A stretch of DNA of 16,473 nt, from positions 1 to 16,473 of the forward strand of contig CAZFVY010000141.1 in assembly GCA_964522665.1 (NCBI GenBank), written 5' to 3'. The notes below the pieces were generated by a model. The model was not told the DNA's origin. It saw nothing but the letters and a program-made list of their open reading frames with translations, and did no database searches. Position numbers and translations under genes: made by a program. Every line of letters starts with the position of its first letter. Within the stretch, counting starts at the first letter, position 1. The DNA comes from CAZFVY01 sp964522665. GTDB lineage: Bacteria > Verrucomicrobiota > Verrucomicrobiia > Limisphaerales > CAZFVY01. Positions 6,694-14,151 of the stretch are shown piece after piece.

Positions 6694-8232
6694 TTACGCG
6701 CGATTGGAAGGGGCGCCTTCCAATGCGGGAAGGTTGTATTCGGTCGCTTTGCCGACGTTGGTTCGGGACAAGTCCCCCGCCTCGGATAATTTGCGCAGGA
6801 GGTAGGAGGCCCGATGAACGCCAATTTGCAGCAGATGGCGGCACTGAGGATTGCTGATGCTGCCGTTGACGGCAACGTAACGAAGCACCCGCTCCTCATC
6901 GCTGCCGGGGGGGAAGCGAGAGGTTCTCTTCAGCTCCGAATCCCTCGAGCGCTCGCCGGAATCCGCTTCCTCTGCCGCGCCGGTCTTCGTGGTTAGTAGA
7001 CCGAGATGCGGGGGGCAGATTGGGCCGCCGCCGCATTCGATCAACGCCCGCTCGACCAGATTCTTTAACTCCCGGACATTGCCGGGAAAATCATAGCTCT
7101 CGAGCTTCGCGAGCGCCGACGGGCTGAGCTCCGGCGCAGGCATGCCCATTTCGTCAGACAATCGCTTGATGAAATACTTGACCAGCAGGGGAATGTCTTC
7201 GCGTCGTTTGCGGAGCGGGGGAACCTCGATCGCGTAGCCGGCGAGGCGGAAATAAAGATCCTTGCGGAAGCCTCCGGCATCGACGTCGGATTGCAATTCC
7301 GCGTTGGTGCCGGCCAGGATGCGGAGCGTCACTTTTTTTCGGCGGCCGGACGAACCGACTGGCTCAACGACACCGTCCTCGATAACGCGCAGCAATTTCG
7401 TCTGCAGGTCGAGTGGCATGTCGCCCACTTCGTCGAGGAATAACGTCCCCCCGTCGGCCTGAGTGAAGTAGCCCGGACGATCCGCCGTCGCGCCGCTGAA
7501 CGCGCCCTTCACGTGGCCGAAGAACGTGGACTCGCCCAGTTCCTGCGGAATGGCGGAGCAATTCACGGGTATAAACGGGCCTTTGGCGGTCGCGCCACCA
7601 TAATGAATCGCGCGGGCGATCAATTCTTTGCCCACGCCGCTCTCTCCCAAAATCAGGACGTTGGTGGTGGGGAACCGTTGAAGCTTACGGATGGCATTGA
7701 GAACCTCGGAGAAAGCCGGACTTTGGCCGACGAACCCGGAGACTCCCCAGCGCTGCGCTTCCTGCTCCGACAGAATCGAAAGCTGCTGGTCCGCCCGTTG
7801 CAGCGCGGACTCGGCGCGCTCCCGTCGGTCCACCTCTTCCTGAAGAGCGCGCGTGAGGCGGTGGTTCTTGAGGTGGGTTTCGATGCGGACGAAGACCTCT
7901 TCCTCCTGAAACGGCTTGGTAATGTAATCCACACCGCCAGCGCGAAAGCCATCCACGACGCCGCGCGTCTCGTTCTGCGCGGTGATGAAAATGATGGGGA
8001 TGTGGGCCGATGCGCTGTTCTGTTTCAAACGGCGGCAGGTTTCCAGACCGCCCAAACCGGGCATGACGACATCCAGAAGAATCAACTCGGGCGGATCGCT
8101 CTGAACCAGCTTCAGTGCGACCTCCCCGCTCGGCGCCGCCGCGACGGTATAGCCTTGCGCATCCAACAATTGGCACAGCACGGCGCGGTTGGCGTCGATG
8201 TCATCCACGACGAGAATGGTAGCGCCGCGCAT
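6694..8232 (-). CDS. Sigma54-dependent response regulator with REC, AAA+ and winged-helix-like C-terminus
   Basis: A cytoplasmic transcription activator, 512 residues. The N-terminal receiver (about 4-120) has the acidic pair in LVVDD, phospho-acceptor Asp54 in LLDVVMPG, and the KPF lysine. A coiled-coil linker (about 125-160) leads to a sigma54-interaction AAA+ ATPase (about 167-395): Walker A GESGVGKE with Lys202, Walker B LFLDE with Asp267/Glu268, and a sigma54-contact loop that reads GAFSGA (243-248) instead of GAFTGA. The C-terminus lacks the usual Fis helix-turn-helix; residues about 445-502 instead read like a winged helix (RYVAVNGSISNPQCRHLL, then RASYLLRKLSEAG and a wing). ATG 8232 is preferred over TTG 8253 because it puts the first receiver strand at the expected place; neither has a Shine-Dalgarno. 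It lies 91 bases after the kinase gene on the same strand, so it is the likely output partner. Sigma54 interaction is inferred from the family. Confidence 0.9.
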   Translation of the reverse strand: MRGATILVVDDIDANRAVLCQLLDAQGYTVAAAPSGEVALKLVQSDPPELILLDVVMPGLGGLETCRRLKQNSASAHIPIIFITAQNETRGVVDGFRAGGVDYITKPFQEEEVFVRIETHLKNHRLTRALQEEVDRRERAESALQRADQQLSILSEQEAQRWGVSGFVGQSPAFSEVLNAIRKLQRFPTTNVLILGESGVGKELIARAIHYGGATAKGPFIPVNCSAIPQELGESTFFGHVKGAFSGATADRPGYFTQADGGTLFLDEVGDMPLDLQTKLLRVIEDGVVEPVGSSGRRKKVTLRILAGTNAELQSDVDAGGFRKDLYFRLAGYAIEVPPLRKRREDIPLLVKYFIKRLSDEMGMPAPELSPSALAKLESYDFPGNVRELKNLVERALIECGGGPICPPHLGLLTTKTGAAEEADSGERSRDSELKRTSRFPPGSDEERVLRYVAVNGSISNPQCRHLLQIGVHRASYLLRKLSEAGDLSRTNVGKATEYNLPALEGAPSNRA

Positions 8233-8323
8233 GTTCACAGGGGTTTTTGTCAAGCAAGAGTCAGGCCAAGCGGTTCGGGCGCCTGCTTTAAATCGAATAA
8301 GCGACGTAACGCGCAGGCTTCAA

Positions 8324-11300
8324 TCATCCTAGCCGGTCCAGCATTTCCAGAATCCGTTCCATGTTCCCTTTTTCGTTCAAGACCGCCAAGGCCTCCGCCA
8401 GACGCCGGCCTTCGGCGCCCAATTGTTCGACTTCCGCCAGGCAGCGCTTGAGTTCCACAATCCGATACGATTTGGCCGCGGCCCGCAATCGTGATCGCAG
8501 CGACTCGGGCAGCAGAACGCGCGGACTCTCCGCTCGACTTCCTGCCTTCGGGATTACCGACGCTTTCGGAGGAGTCTCGTATTCGAAATCGACCAACAGC
8601 AGGTGTGTCAAACACGCGGCGATCCGCGCCACGCGAAAAGGCTTGGCGACGAAGTCGTCGAAGCCGTCGTCCAAATAGGCCTTCTGCTGATGCGCCAGGA
8701 CGGACGCTGAAATGGCCACGATTCGGATTCGACCGGCGCCGAACTCGTCCAGGATCGCTTTCTTGAGCTCCAGCCCTCCCATTTGCGGCATTCGAATGTC
8801 GGTGAAGACGATGTCGGGAATTCCGGATCGAATCAGCTCCAGCGCTCGGGCGCCGCTCTCCGCCACCCGCACCTGGCAACCCAGCGAGACGAGAATCTGC
8901 GAGAGCACTTCGCGGTTCTGATCGACGTCGTCAACGACCAACGCGTCCACCTTCGAATTGGCCGCCAGACGCGTCGGTTCTCTCTCATCGAGCGGGACTT
9001 GCTCGCCCAGGCGGTCAGCGGCAGGCGTCAATGGAACCGCGAAGAAGAAAACGGAGCCCGCCTCGCCCGCGGGTCGTAAACCAATCGTCCCTCCCATGAG
9101 TTCCACCAGCCGCTTGGAAATCGCCAGGCCCAGTCCCGTGCCGCCCTTTTTCACGCCGTCGCCCACTTGGACGAATGGGGCGAATAAACTGTCCCGGGAG
9201 CGGGCAGGAACTCCCGGACCGGAATCGATGATTTCAAAGGTGAAGGTAGCGCCAGGGGGGTGCTCCGCCGCGACCACGCGCAAAGTCACCTGGCCGCGGT
9301 CCGTAAACTTCACGGCGTTGCCGAGCAGATTGAGCAACACCTGGCGCAATTTCCCTTTGTCGCCACGGACCGGGATGGAACTGGGAAGGGGCGGCGCCGG
9401 GGATTTGGAGCGAGCTCCCTCCTCGTCTCCCTTCGCGGACGGGAGATCGCCGTCATCCACTTCCTCGGACGCGAATTGGAAACTTGAGCTTTGGTTCTCA
9501 AACCGGACCTGCCATTCCAGCCGTTTCTCCGCGCAACGAATCAAAAACATCGCCGAGACTTCTTGAATCAACTGGGTCAAATCGAAATCGGCGGGCTGAA
9601 GTTCCATGCTCCCGGCCTCGATCTTTGAAAGATCGAGGACGCTGTCAATGAGCGTCAACAGATGGTCGCCGCTGGCTTCGATGGTGTTTACGGCCGCGCG
9701 CTCGTCGGCGGGAAGGCCCGGTTTTCGGCGGAGGATTTGCGCATAGCCCATGATCGCGTTGAGCGGAGTGCGGATTTCATGGCTCATGTTTGCCAGGAAC
9801 GCGCTTTTGGCGTGATTGGCCGCTTCGGCCGCCACCATGGCCTTCTCCAACTGGAGTGCTTTTTCTTCCATGGCGCCGCGCGCTTTCCGTTCCTGGAGCA
9901 GGAGTTGGTCGCGTAATTCGGCCGCTTCGCGCCGTTGGCGCAGGTAGATTGCGCTGCCGACGAACGCCCAAACCGTCAGCCCGCCGAACAAGCTGCCACC
10001 CGGGACGGTGATCCAGGCGTTCGCGTACCACGGAACCGTCGCGCGGAAGGCCAAGCGGGCGGGCTTCGAGTAATTGAGGTCACGATCAATCGCCTGGACT
10101 TCAAATGTGTAGGCGCCACCTTTGCGCGGCGTCCAGTCGAAATGGCGATCTTTGGTCACTCCGGCAAACACGGTTTGACCGGAAGGTCCCTTCACGACGT
10201 ATTTGAACTGTCGCTTATCCGGGAGGGTCTTTTGGTCGATTTCCTGATAGCGAATGCTGACTCTCCGTCCGATCTCAGTGGTCGGCACGTTGGTGAACTC
10301 GGACAGTGTCCGATCTTCCAGTTTCACCTCTGAGAGCCGGATCGAGGGCGGGGTTTTGGTCCGCCGGTAGCGCGAGAGACCGTCACCAATGCATCCGACC
10401 AGGAGCGAGTCATCCACATCGACCCTCAGAGCGAATACCTGATTGCCGGCCAGACCGTCTCGCTTGTCCAACCTGGTCATCGCTTGACCGTCGTACCCCA
10501 GCAGACCGTCCTTGTCGGTGCCGATCCACAGGACGCCGTCGGCGGTTTGGGCGCTGCACCAAACGCTCTCGAGAGGAACGCCGTTGGTGGGCATCAGGGA
10601 TAAGAGATTCGTCCCCTGCAGTCGGTGCAGGCCGGTGTAGCCACCGATCCACAGCGCGCCACCCTCATCCCGCCGGAGGCCGTTTACGGCGCCGGAGGGA
10701 ATGTGGAGCTGTTCACCGATTCGCTCAATCTTGCCGTCGCGAAATTCCGCCAGCCCCCCGGCGGTTCCGATCCAGACCCTGCCTGCGTCCGGCGCGAGCG
10801 CCCAGACCGAGTCGTCGGGCAGGCCATCTGCGCGCGTGAACTGGGACAGAGCGCCCGTCTTGGGATTGTAGCGGGACAGCCCACCGCCCATCCACCCCTC
10901 TCCGAACCACAGCTGGCCTTGGTCGTCCATTTGCATGGCGATGATCCAATGGCGTTCCAACACCCTCTCGGCGCGCCCTTGGGAGTATTTGAAAATCCCG
11001 CCGGCCGTACCCAGCCAAATGGCGCCATCCGCGGTACGCTGGATCTGCCGGACGTAGTTGGTGGCGAGGAAATCCGCCTTGGTCAAGCGATCACGGGCGT
11101 CGCTTTCCAGGCGATAGACTCCACCCCATTCCGTGCCGAGCCAAAAGCCGTGCTGCGAATCCGGTTCGATCGCGAAAACGCTGGCAGTGGACGTTTCCCG
11201 GTAGTAATTCGCGGCCATTATCAAACCGTCCCGTTTGTTTATTCCAACGAATGACTTGGTGTCGAGTTTGGAGAAGTTGGTAAAACTGCTGCACCAAATC

Positions 11301-13441
11301 GCGTCGTCCGGATCGGCGAGGATGGCCGCCACCCCGCCCCAGCCCAGCCCATCCGCGGTCGTGTAATTAAGGATCGTGGTTCCGTCAAATTTCGAGACTC
11401 CCTTGTCGGTGGCAAGCCAGAGCGCTCCGTCCGAAGTTTCGGCGAAGTCCCACACGTGTTCGTCCGCCAGGCCGTCATCGACCCCCAAATGGGCCAGCGT
11501 CTTTCCATCAAATCGGTAAGCTCCCTGCTCATGGTTCGGGCTGCAGTACCAGAGGGCGCCATCCCGGGCTTGGTAAAGCTTGTCCCGGCTGGATTCTCTG
11601 AGTCCCGAGAACAGTATCGGTTCGGCGAAGTTCTGGCCGTCATACCGCGTCAGGCTGCGGGCCGTGCTCATCCACAATGCCCCGTCCCTCGTTCGCAGCA
11701 AAGCCCCGATCTCATTGCCGGGAAGGCCCTCTTTGACGGTCCACCGAAGCAACGACTGGCCGTCGTATTTCCACAATCCTGCCGTTGTGCCGAACCACAG
11801 CGTTCCCGTCGGCTCCGCCAGGATTGCTCCAACATCCTGGCCCGCCAGGGAATCGCCGAACGGCGCGGTTTGAAGCTGGCCGCTTACGACCCGTCGGATC
11901 CCTTTCTCCGTGGCGACCCAGAGCGTGCCGGTCGCATCGTTTGCCAGCGCGCGAACATAACTGCCGGGGAGCTCGCCCGGGAAGATCGTGGCTGAAACAC
12001 CGTCGAACGTGTGAAGGCTGCGTTGGAAGGTTCCGATCCAGACCATCCCATCGGCGGTACGCTGCAGGGTCGATGGACTCATGTCCACCAACCCCTTTTT
12101 TATCGGATACGATCTGGCGCTGCCTTTCTTGGCCTCGGCAAAGATGAACTGGACCCCGTCATGGGTCCGTCCCGGCCCGACTTCGATGACGCCGGCCGGC
12201 TCCGGGCCTTTCACGCCTTCCGGATAAACATAACCGCGCAGGCCGTGAGCCCGAAGCCGATATCGACCGGGGTGCAGGTTGACGAACTTGAAATTGCCGT
12301 CAGCGTCCGAGAGCGCCGATTTGGAGAACGGGGGCGTGGAAAGAACCGATCGAATTCTCCCGCTGGAGGGAGGCGTTTTTTCCCGGGTCCACCCCCAGGC
12401 GTCGCTGGCGCCGTTGATCTGTGGCCCGGTCGCGAAGCCCGGGTACAGCGGTCGGGAGGGGCGCTCGCCAGTGGTGGCGCTTGATTCATCGGAGACGGGC
12501 AGCGCCTGCACGACGATTCCGATCTGGGGTGATCCGTCCAGCGCGAGCACGTGGCCGGAAATGGAAATCGCCTTGCCCAAGACCAAGTCGAGTCTGCGGC
12601 GTTCACCCGGGCGAAACGAAACCCCGCGCAGCCAGGTTCCGCTTTCTGCGCCGGCAACGCCTATATCATAGGACCTGGCCGGCGGATAAAGACACGCCAC
12701 GGCCTTTCCGTAGGTGTCGGTTGTCAATCGCCCCACCTGTTCGCCCTGCTCATGAATTTGGATCACCGCATTGGCGACCGGACGGGCTTCCGAATCCGTG
12801 ACCGAGAATTCCGCCGTGGATTGTTCGGGAGGCAGCGGCTGAAACGCGAACGAGTACGGCGGATCGGATTCAAAGGCGAGCTTCAGGAGGCACGAGTTTC
12901 GTCCCGCTGCAACTCGGATGTGCGCCACGGGCGGCAGGTCGGGCGTAAGGCCGAGCGGAGTCCATGCGACTTTCTCTCCGTTGAACCATACAGCGCCCGG
13001 GTGCAGCGTCGCGATACGGGCGTCCATCTCGGCCGATTGCCCGGAGTTTACCTCGCAGTACGCGTAGAAGACACCCCTTCCCAGTGGGCCGGAGACTTGT
13101 TCCAAATCAATCGCATCATGCTTTGAACTGAGGCGAGTCCAAACCAGTGGTTTTCCATCCTTGATCTCGACCGCTTCTCCTGCTTTCGGCCGGACCTTCG
13201 CTTCTCCACCGGCGGCGACGAGAAAATCGGCCTCGCGGTTCCGGGAAGGAATCGGTCCCAGAACCAGCCATTCCCGGACGAACGAACCGTCCAAGTCATG
13301 CACGGGCGCGGCTTTCTCGGTGGCCTGTCCAAAGACAACCTGGGCGCAAAGACCAAAAGCAACCCCCAGCAACCAGCTGCATTTGCCGATCGGGCCGCGC
13401 GCTACGGTGGAAGGCGTCCAGTTGATGATTGTTTGATTCAC
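8324..13441 (-). CDS. Two-component-propeller hybrid sensor histidine kinase
   Basis: A membrane sensor of about 1705 residues. The order is: signal peptide (hydrophobic core WLLGVAFGLCAQVVF, cut near FGQA); a beta-rich N-terminal domain starting FVREWLVLGPIP; carboxypeptidase-regulatory-like beta domains; 14 two-component-propeller repeats of the D-G-x-hydrophobic-W-I-G-T type, enough for two seven-bladed propellers; a Y_Y_Y domain; one membrane helix (about 1144-1167); coiled coil; HisKA with MSHEIRTPLN and phospho-His1221; HATPase with N box (LLNLLGNAVKF), G1 (DSGPGVP) and G2 (GGTGLGLAI); a receiver with Asp1548 in FTDIRMP; and a ~95-residue tail, partly helical, without an HPt histidine motif. 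An unusual ~40-residue acidic/Ser/Pro insertion (about 1316-1355) interrupts the ATPase domain before the N box. GTG 13441 is chosen because it follows a plausible promoter and gives a reasonable signal peptide; TTG 13447 or TTG 13552 are alternatives. In Bacteroidota such propeller kinases sense polysaccharide fragments; the ligand here is unknown. Confidence 0.9.
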   Translation of the reverse strand: MNQTIINWTPSTVARGPIGKCSWLLGVAFGLCAQVVFGQATEKAAPVHDLDGSFVREWLVLGPIPSRNREADFLVAAGGEAKVRPKAGEAVEIKDGKPLVWTRLSSKHDAIDLEQVSGPLGRGVFYAYCEVNSGQSAEMDARIATLHPGAVWFNGEKVAWTPLGLTPDLPPVAHIRVAAGRNSCLLKLAFESDPPYSFAFQPLPPEQSTAEFSVTDSEARPVANAVIQIHEQGEQVGRLTTDTYGKAVACLYPPARSYDIGVAGAESGTWLRGVSFRPGERRRLDLVLGKAISISGHVLALDGSPQIGIVVQALPVSDESSATTGERPSRPLYPGFATGPQINGASDAWGWTREKTPPSSGRIRSVLSTPPFSKSALSDADGNFKFVNLHPGRYRLRAHGLRGYVYPEGVKGPEPAGVIEVGPGRTHDGVQFIFAEAKKGSARSYPIKKGLVDMSPSTLQRTADGMVWIGTFQRSLHTFDGVSATIFPGELPGSYVRALANDATGTLWVATEKGIRRVVSGQLQTAPFGDSLAGQDVGAILAEPTGTLWFGTTAGLWKYDGQSLLRWTVKEGLPGNEIGALLRTRDGALWMSTARSLTRYDGQNFAEPILFSGLRESSRDKLYQARDGALWYCSPNHEQGAYRFDGKTLAHLGVDDGLADEHVWDFAETSDGALWLATDKGVSKFDGTTILNYTTADGLGWGGVAAILADPDDAIWCSSFTNFSKLDTKSFVGINKRDGLIMAANYYRETSTASVFAIEPDSQHGFWLGTEWGGVYRLESDARDRLTKADFLATNYVRQIQRTADGAIWLGTAGGIFKYSQGRAERVLERHWIIAMQMDDQGQLWFGEGWMGGGLSRYNPKTGALSQFTRADGLPDDSVWALAPDAGRVWIGTAGGLAEFRDGKIERIGEQLHIPSGAVNGLRRDEGGALWIGGYTGLHRLQGTNLLSLMPTNGVPLESVWCSAQTADGVLWIGTDKDGLLGYDGQAMTRLDKRDGLAGNQVFALRVDVDDSLLVGCIGDGLSRYRRTKTPPSIRLSEVKLEDRTLSEFTNVPTTEIGRRVSIRYQEIDQKTLPDKRQFKYVVKGPSGQTVFAGVTKDRHFDWTPRKGGAYTFEVQAIDRDLNYSKPARLAFRATVPWYANAWITVPGGSLFGGLTVWAFVGSAIYLRQRREAAELRDQLLLQERKARGAMEEKALQLEKAMVAAEAANHAKSAFLANMSHEIRTPLNAIMGYAQILRRKPGLPADERAAVNTIEASGDHLLTLIDSVLDLSKIEAGSMELQPADFDLTQLIQEVSAMFLIRCAEKRLEWQVRFENQSSSFQFASEEVDDGDLPSAKGDEEGARSKSPAPPLPSSIPVRGDKGKLRQVLLNLLGNAVKFTDRGQVTLRVVAAEHPPGATFTFEIIDSGPGVPARSRDSLFAPFVQVGDGVKKGGTGLGLAISKRLVELMGGTIGLRPAGEAGSVFFFAVPLTPAADRLGEQVPLDEREPTRLAANSKVDALVVDDVDQNREVLSQILVSLGCQVRVAESGARALELIRSGIPDIVFTDIRMPQMGGLELKKAILDEFGAGRIRIVAISASVLAHQQKAYLDDGFDDFVAKPFRVARIAACLTHLLLVDFEYETPPKASVIPKAGSRAESPRVLLPESLRSRLRAAAKSYRIVELKRCLAEVEQLGAEGRRLAEALAVLNEKGNMERILEMLDRLG

Positions 13442-13474
13442 GGTCAAATGGCTAAGGGCAATTTCCAGCAGGCT

Positions 13475-13502
13475 ATTAAAGTTGGCGAGGCAAAACTTTG
13501 AA
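13475..13502 (-). promoter_or_regulatory. Candidate sigma70 promoter of the kinase operon
   Basis: On the minus strand, TTCAAA (13497-13502) and TTTAAT (13475-13480) are separated by 16 bases and match the -35 and -10 consensus in 4 and 5 of 6 positions. Transcription would begin near 13468, leaving a leader of about 27 bases before GTG 13441. This placement argues against the more upstream TTG start at 13552. Confidence 0.4.
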
Positions 13503-13539
13503 CCTTGTTCGACGTTCGCGCCGCTGCGGCGGTGTTTGT

Positions 13540-13594
13540 AATTTGATCGCAAATTGATCGCGATTTCATCTCAATTTCATCGCAGTTTGATTGT
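13540..13594. repeat. Five tandem 11-bp repeats, candidate regulator-binding array
   Basis: Five contiguous 11-bp units read AATTTGATCGC, AAATTGATCGC, GATTTCATCTC, AATTTCATCGC and AGTTTGATTGT. The array is AT-rich against a GC-rich background and lies in the divergent region between the kinase operon and the secreted-protein genes. A period of 11 bp places each unit on the same face of the helix; the core is TTTSATC with 4-bp spacers, an architecture shared by PhoB/OmpR-type boxes. It starts about 70 bases upstream of the proposed kinase transcription start. On the plus strand a TATTCT hexamer (13608-13613) follows the array by 13 bases. Confidence 0.65.
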
Positions 13595-13692
13595 AAAACC
13601 GTCGGGATATTCTCTGGCTCGAACCGTCGCTTTTGCGAGGCTCACTCATCCGTCATCTTTTTAACACAATTTAATCTTCCCTCACGCCGGTT

Positions 13693-13708
13693 CCGGCGGC
13701 GCCGCCGG
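13693..13708. repeat. Perfect 16-bp GC palindrome with partial second copy
   Basis: CCGGCGGC followed directly by GCCGCCGG. A shorter version recurs at 13718-13731: both copies begin GGTTC and end GGCGCCGCCG, differing by an internal 4-base difference, so they form a degenerate direct repeat about 28 bases apart. No T-run follows, which disfavours an intrinsic terminator. It lies in the leader or promoter region of the rightward genes. Confidence 0.5.
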
Positions 13709-13854
13709 TATGGCTTGGTTCGGCGCCGCCGTAACTTATGTGGATTGAATTCATTACCGACGCAACGCCCGTGTCACCAAACCCTCTCATCCGCTCGCGT
13801 TCGGTCGCGTTTTCTCCGCCCGGCGAATTCGAGTCGATGGGGTTGCGCGCGGAT

Positions 13855-13870
13855 TGGCACGTGGCCCGCT
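13855..13870 (+). promoter_or_regulatory. Candidate sigma54 -24/-12 promoter
   Basis: TGGCACG (13855-13861), four bases, then CCGCT (13866-13870): the -24 element is perfect and the essential GG (13856-13857) and GC (13868-13869) are separated by 10 bases as required. The -12 element lacks the preferred TT. It points toward the Kelch gene and would start transcription near 13881. A sigma54-type activator gene is in the same neighbourhood, but a chance match is possible. Confidence 0.3.
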
Positions 13871-14151
13871 TAAGGGCAATGGAGTCGGCGCCTTCTGGTT
13901 TGCGTGGTTCGAGAATCGAATCCGGCTTCGAAGGGTAGAGGGCCGGACGGGTCTTGGCGGTGGGTTCGGGTCGGGAAAAGCTAGAATTGAAAAGCTCAAC
14001 CAACAGTTCGCAGGGTTATCTTCGGTTTTTTGTGGAGTCGATTTTAAGACGCGGTCGCGTCGGACTTGGCGCGTTCACAACTCTTCAGAATCGGTTTCAC
14101 CAAGTTCGAGTCGCCCGCTCGGGTCCTGGCGCGAAGGCGGGCGGTTGGAAT

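Larger units (their letters stand above)
13595..14151. other. Upstream region of the Kelch gene without a supported gene
   Basis: I see no convincing gene here. A 66-codon forward frame (13738-13938) and overlapping reverse frames have low-complexity Arg/Pro/Ser composition that looks like translated noncoding or repeat-derived DNA. In-frame extension of the Kelch gene back to TTG 13954 or GTG 14032 is possible but would put 40-66 residues before a normal signal peptide. The stretch holds the palindrome at 13693-13708 and a sigma54-like element, both listed separately. Confidence 0.45.

Noticed and set aside
8248..8253. Perfect TTGACA hexamer on the minus strand just before the response regulator
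   Set aside because: A correctly spaced -10 hexamer is missing and transcription would start inside the coding region; it is probably a chance match, and the regulator is likely cotranscribed with the kinase.
8281..8318. GCCTGC...GCAGGC inverted repeat between kinase and regulator genes
   Set aside because: The stem is only 6 bp with a 26-base loop and no T-run, so it is too weak to call a terminator.
7513..8451. 312-codon forward open frame opposite the response regulator
   Set aside because: The minus-strand frame has intact receiver and AAA+ motifs; the forward frame reads as low-complexity shadow.
13540..13594. Possible CRISPR array from tandem repeats
   Set aside because: The units are 11 bp and contiguous, with no spacers, and no cas genes are nearby.
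13738..13938. 66-codon open frame in the divergent region
   Set aside because: No Shine-Dalgarno, no homology that I recognise, composition like noncoding or repeat-derived DNA, and it overlaps a candidate promoter.
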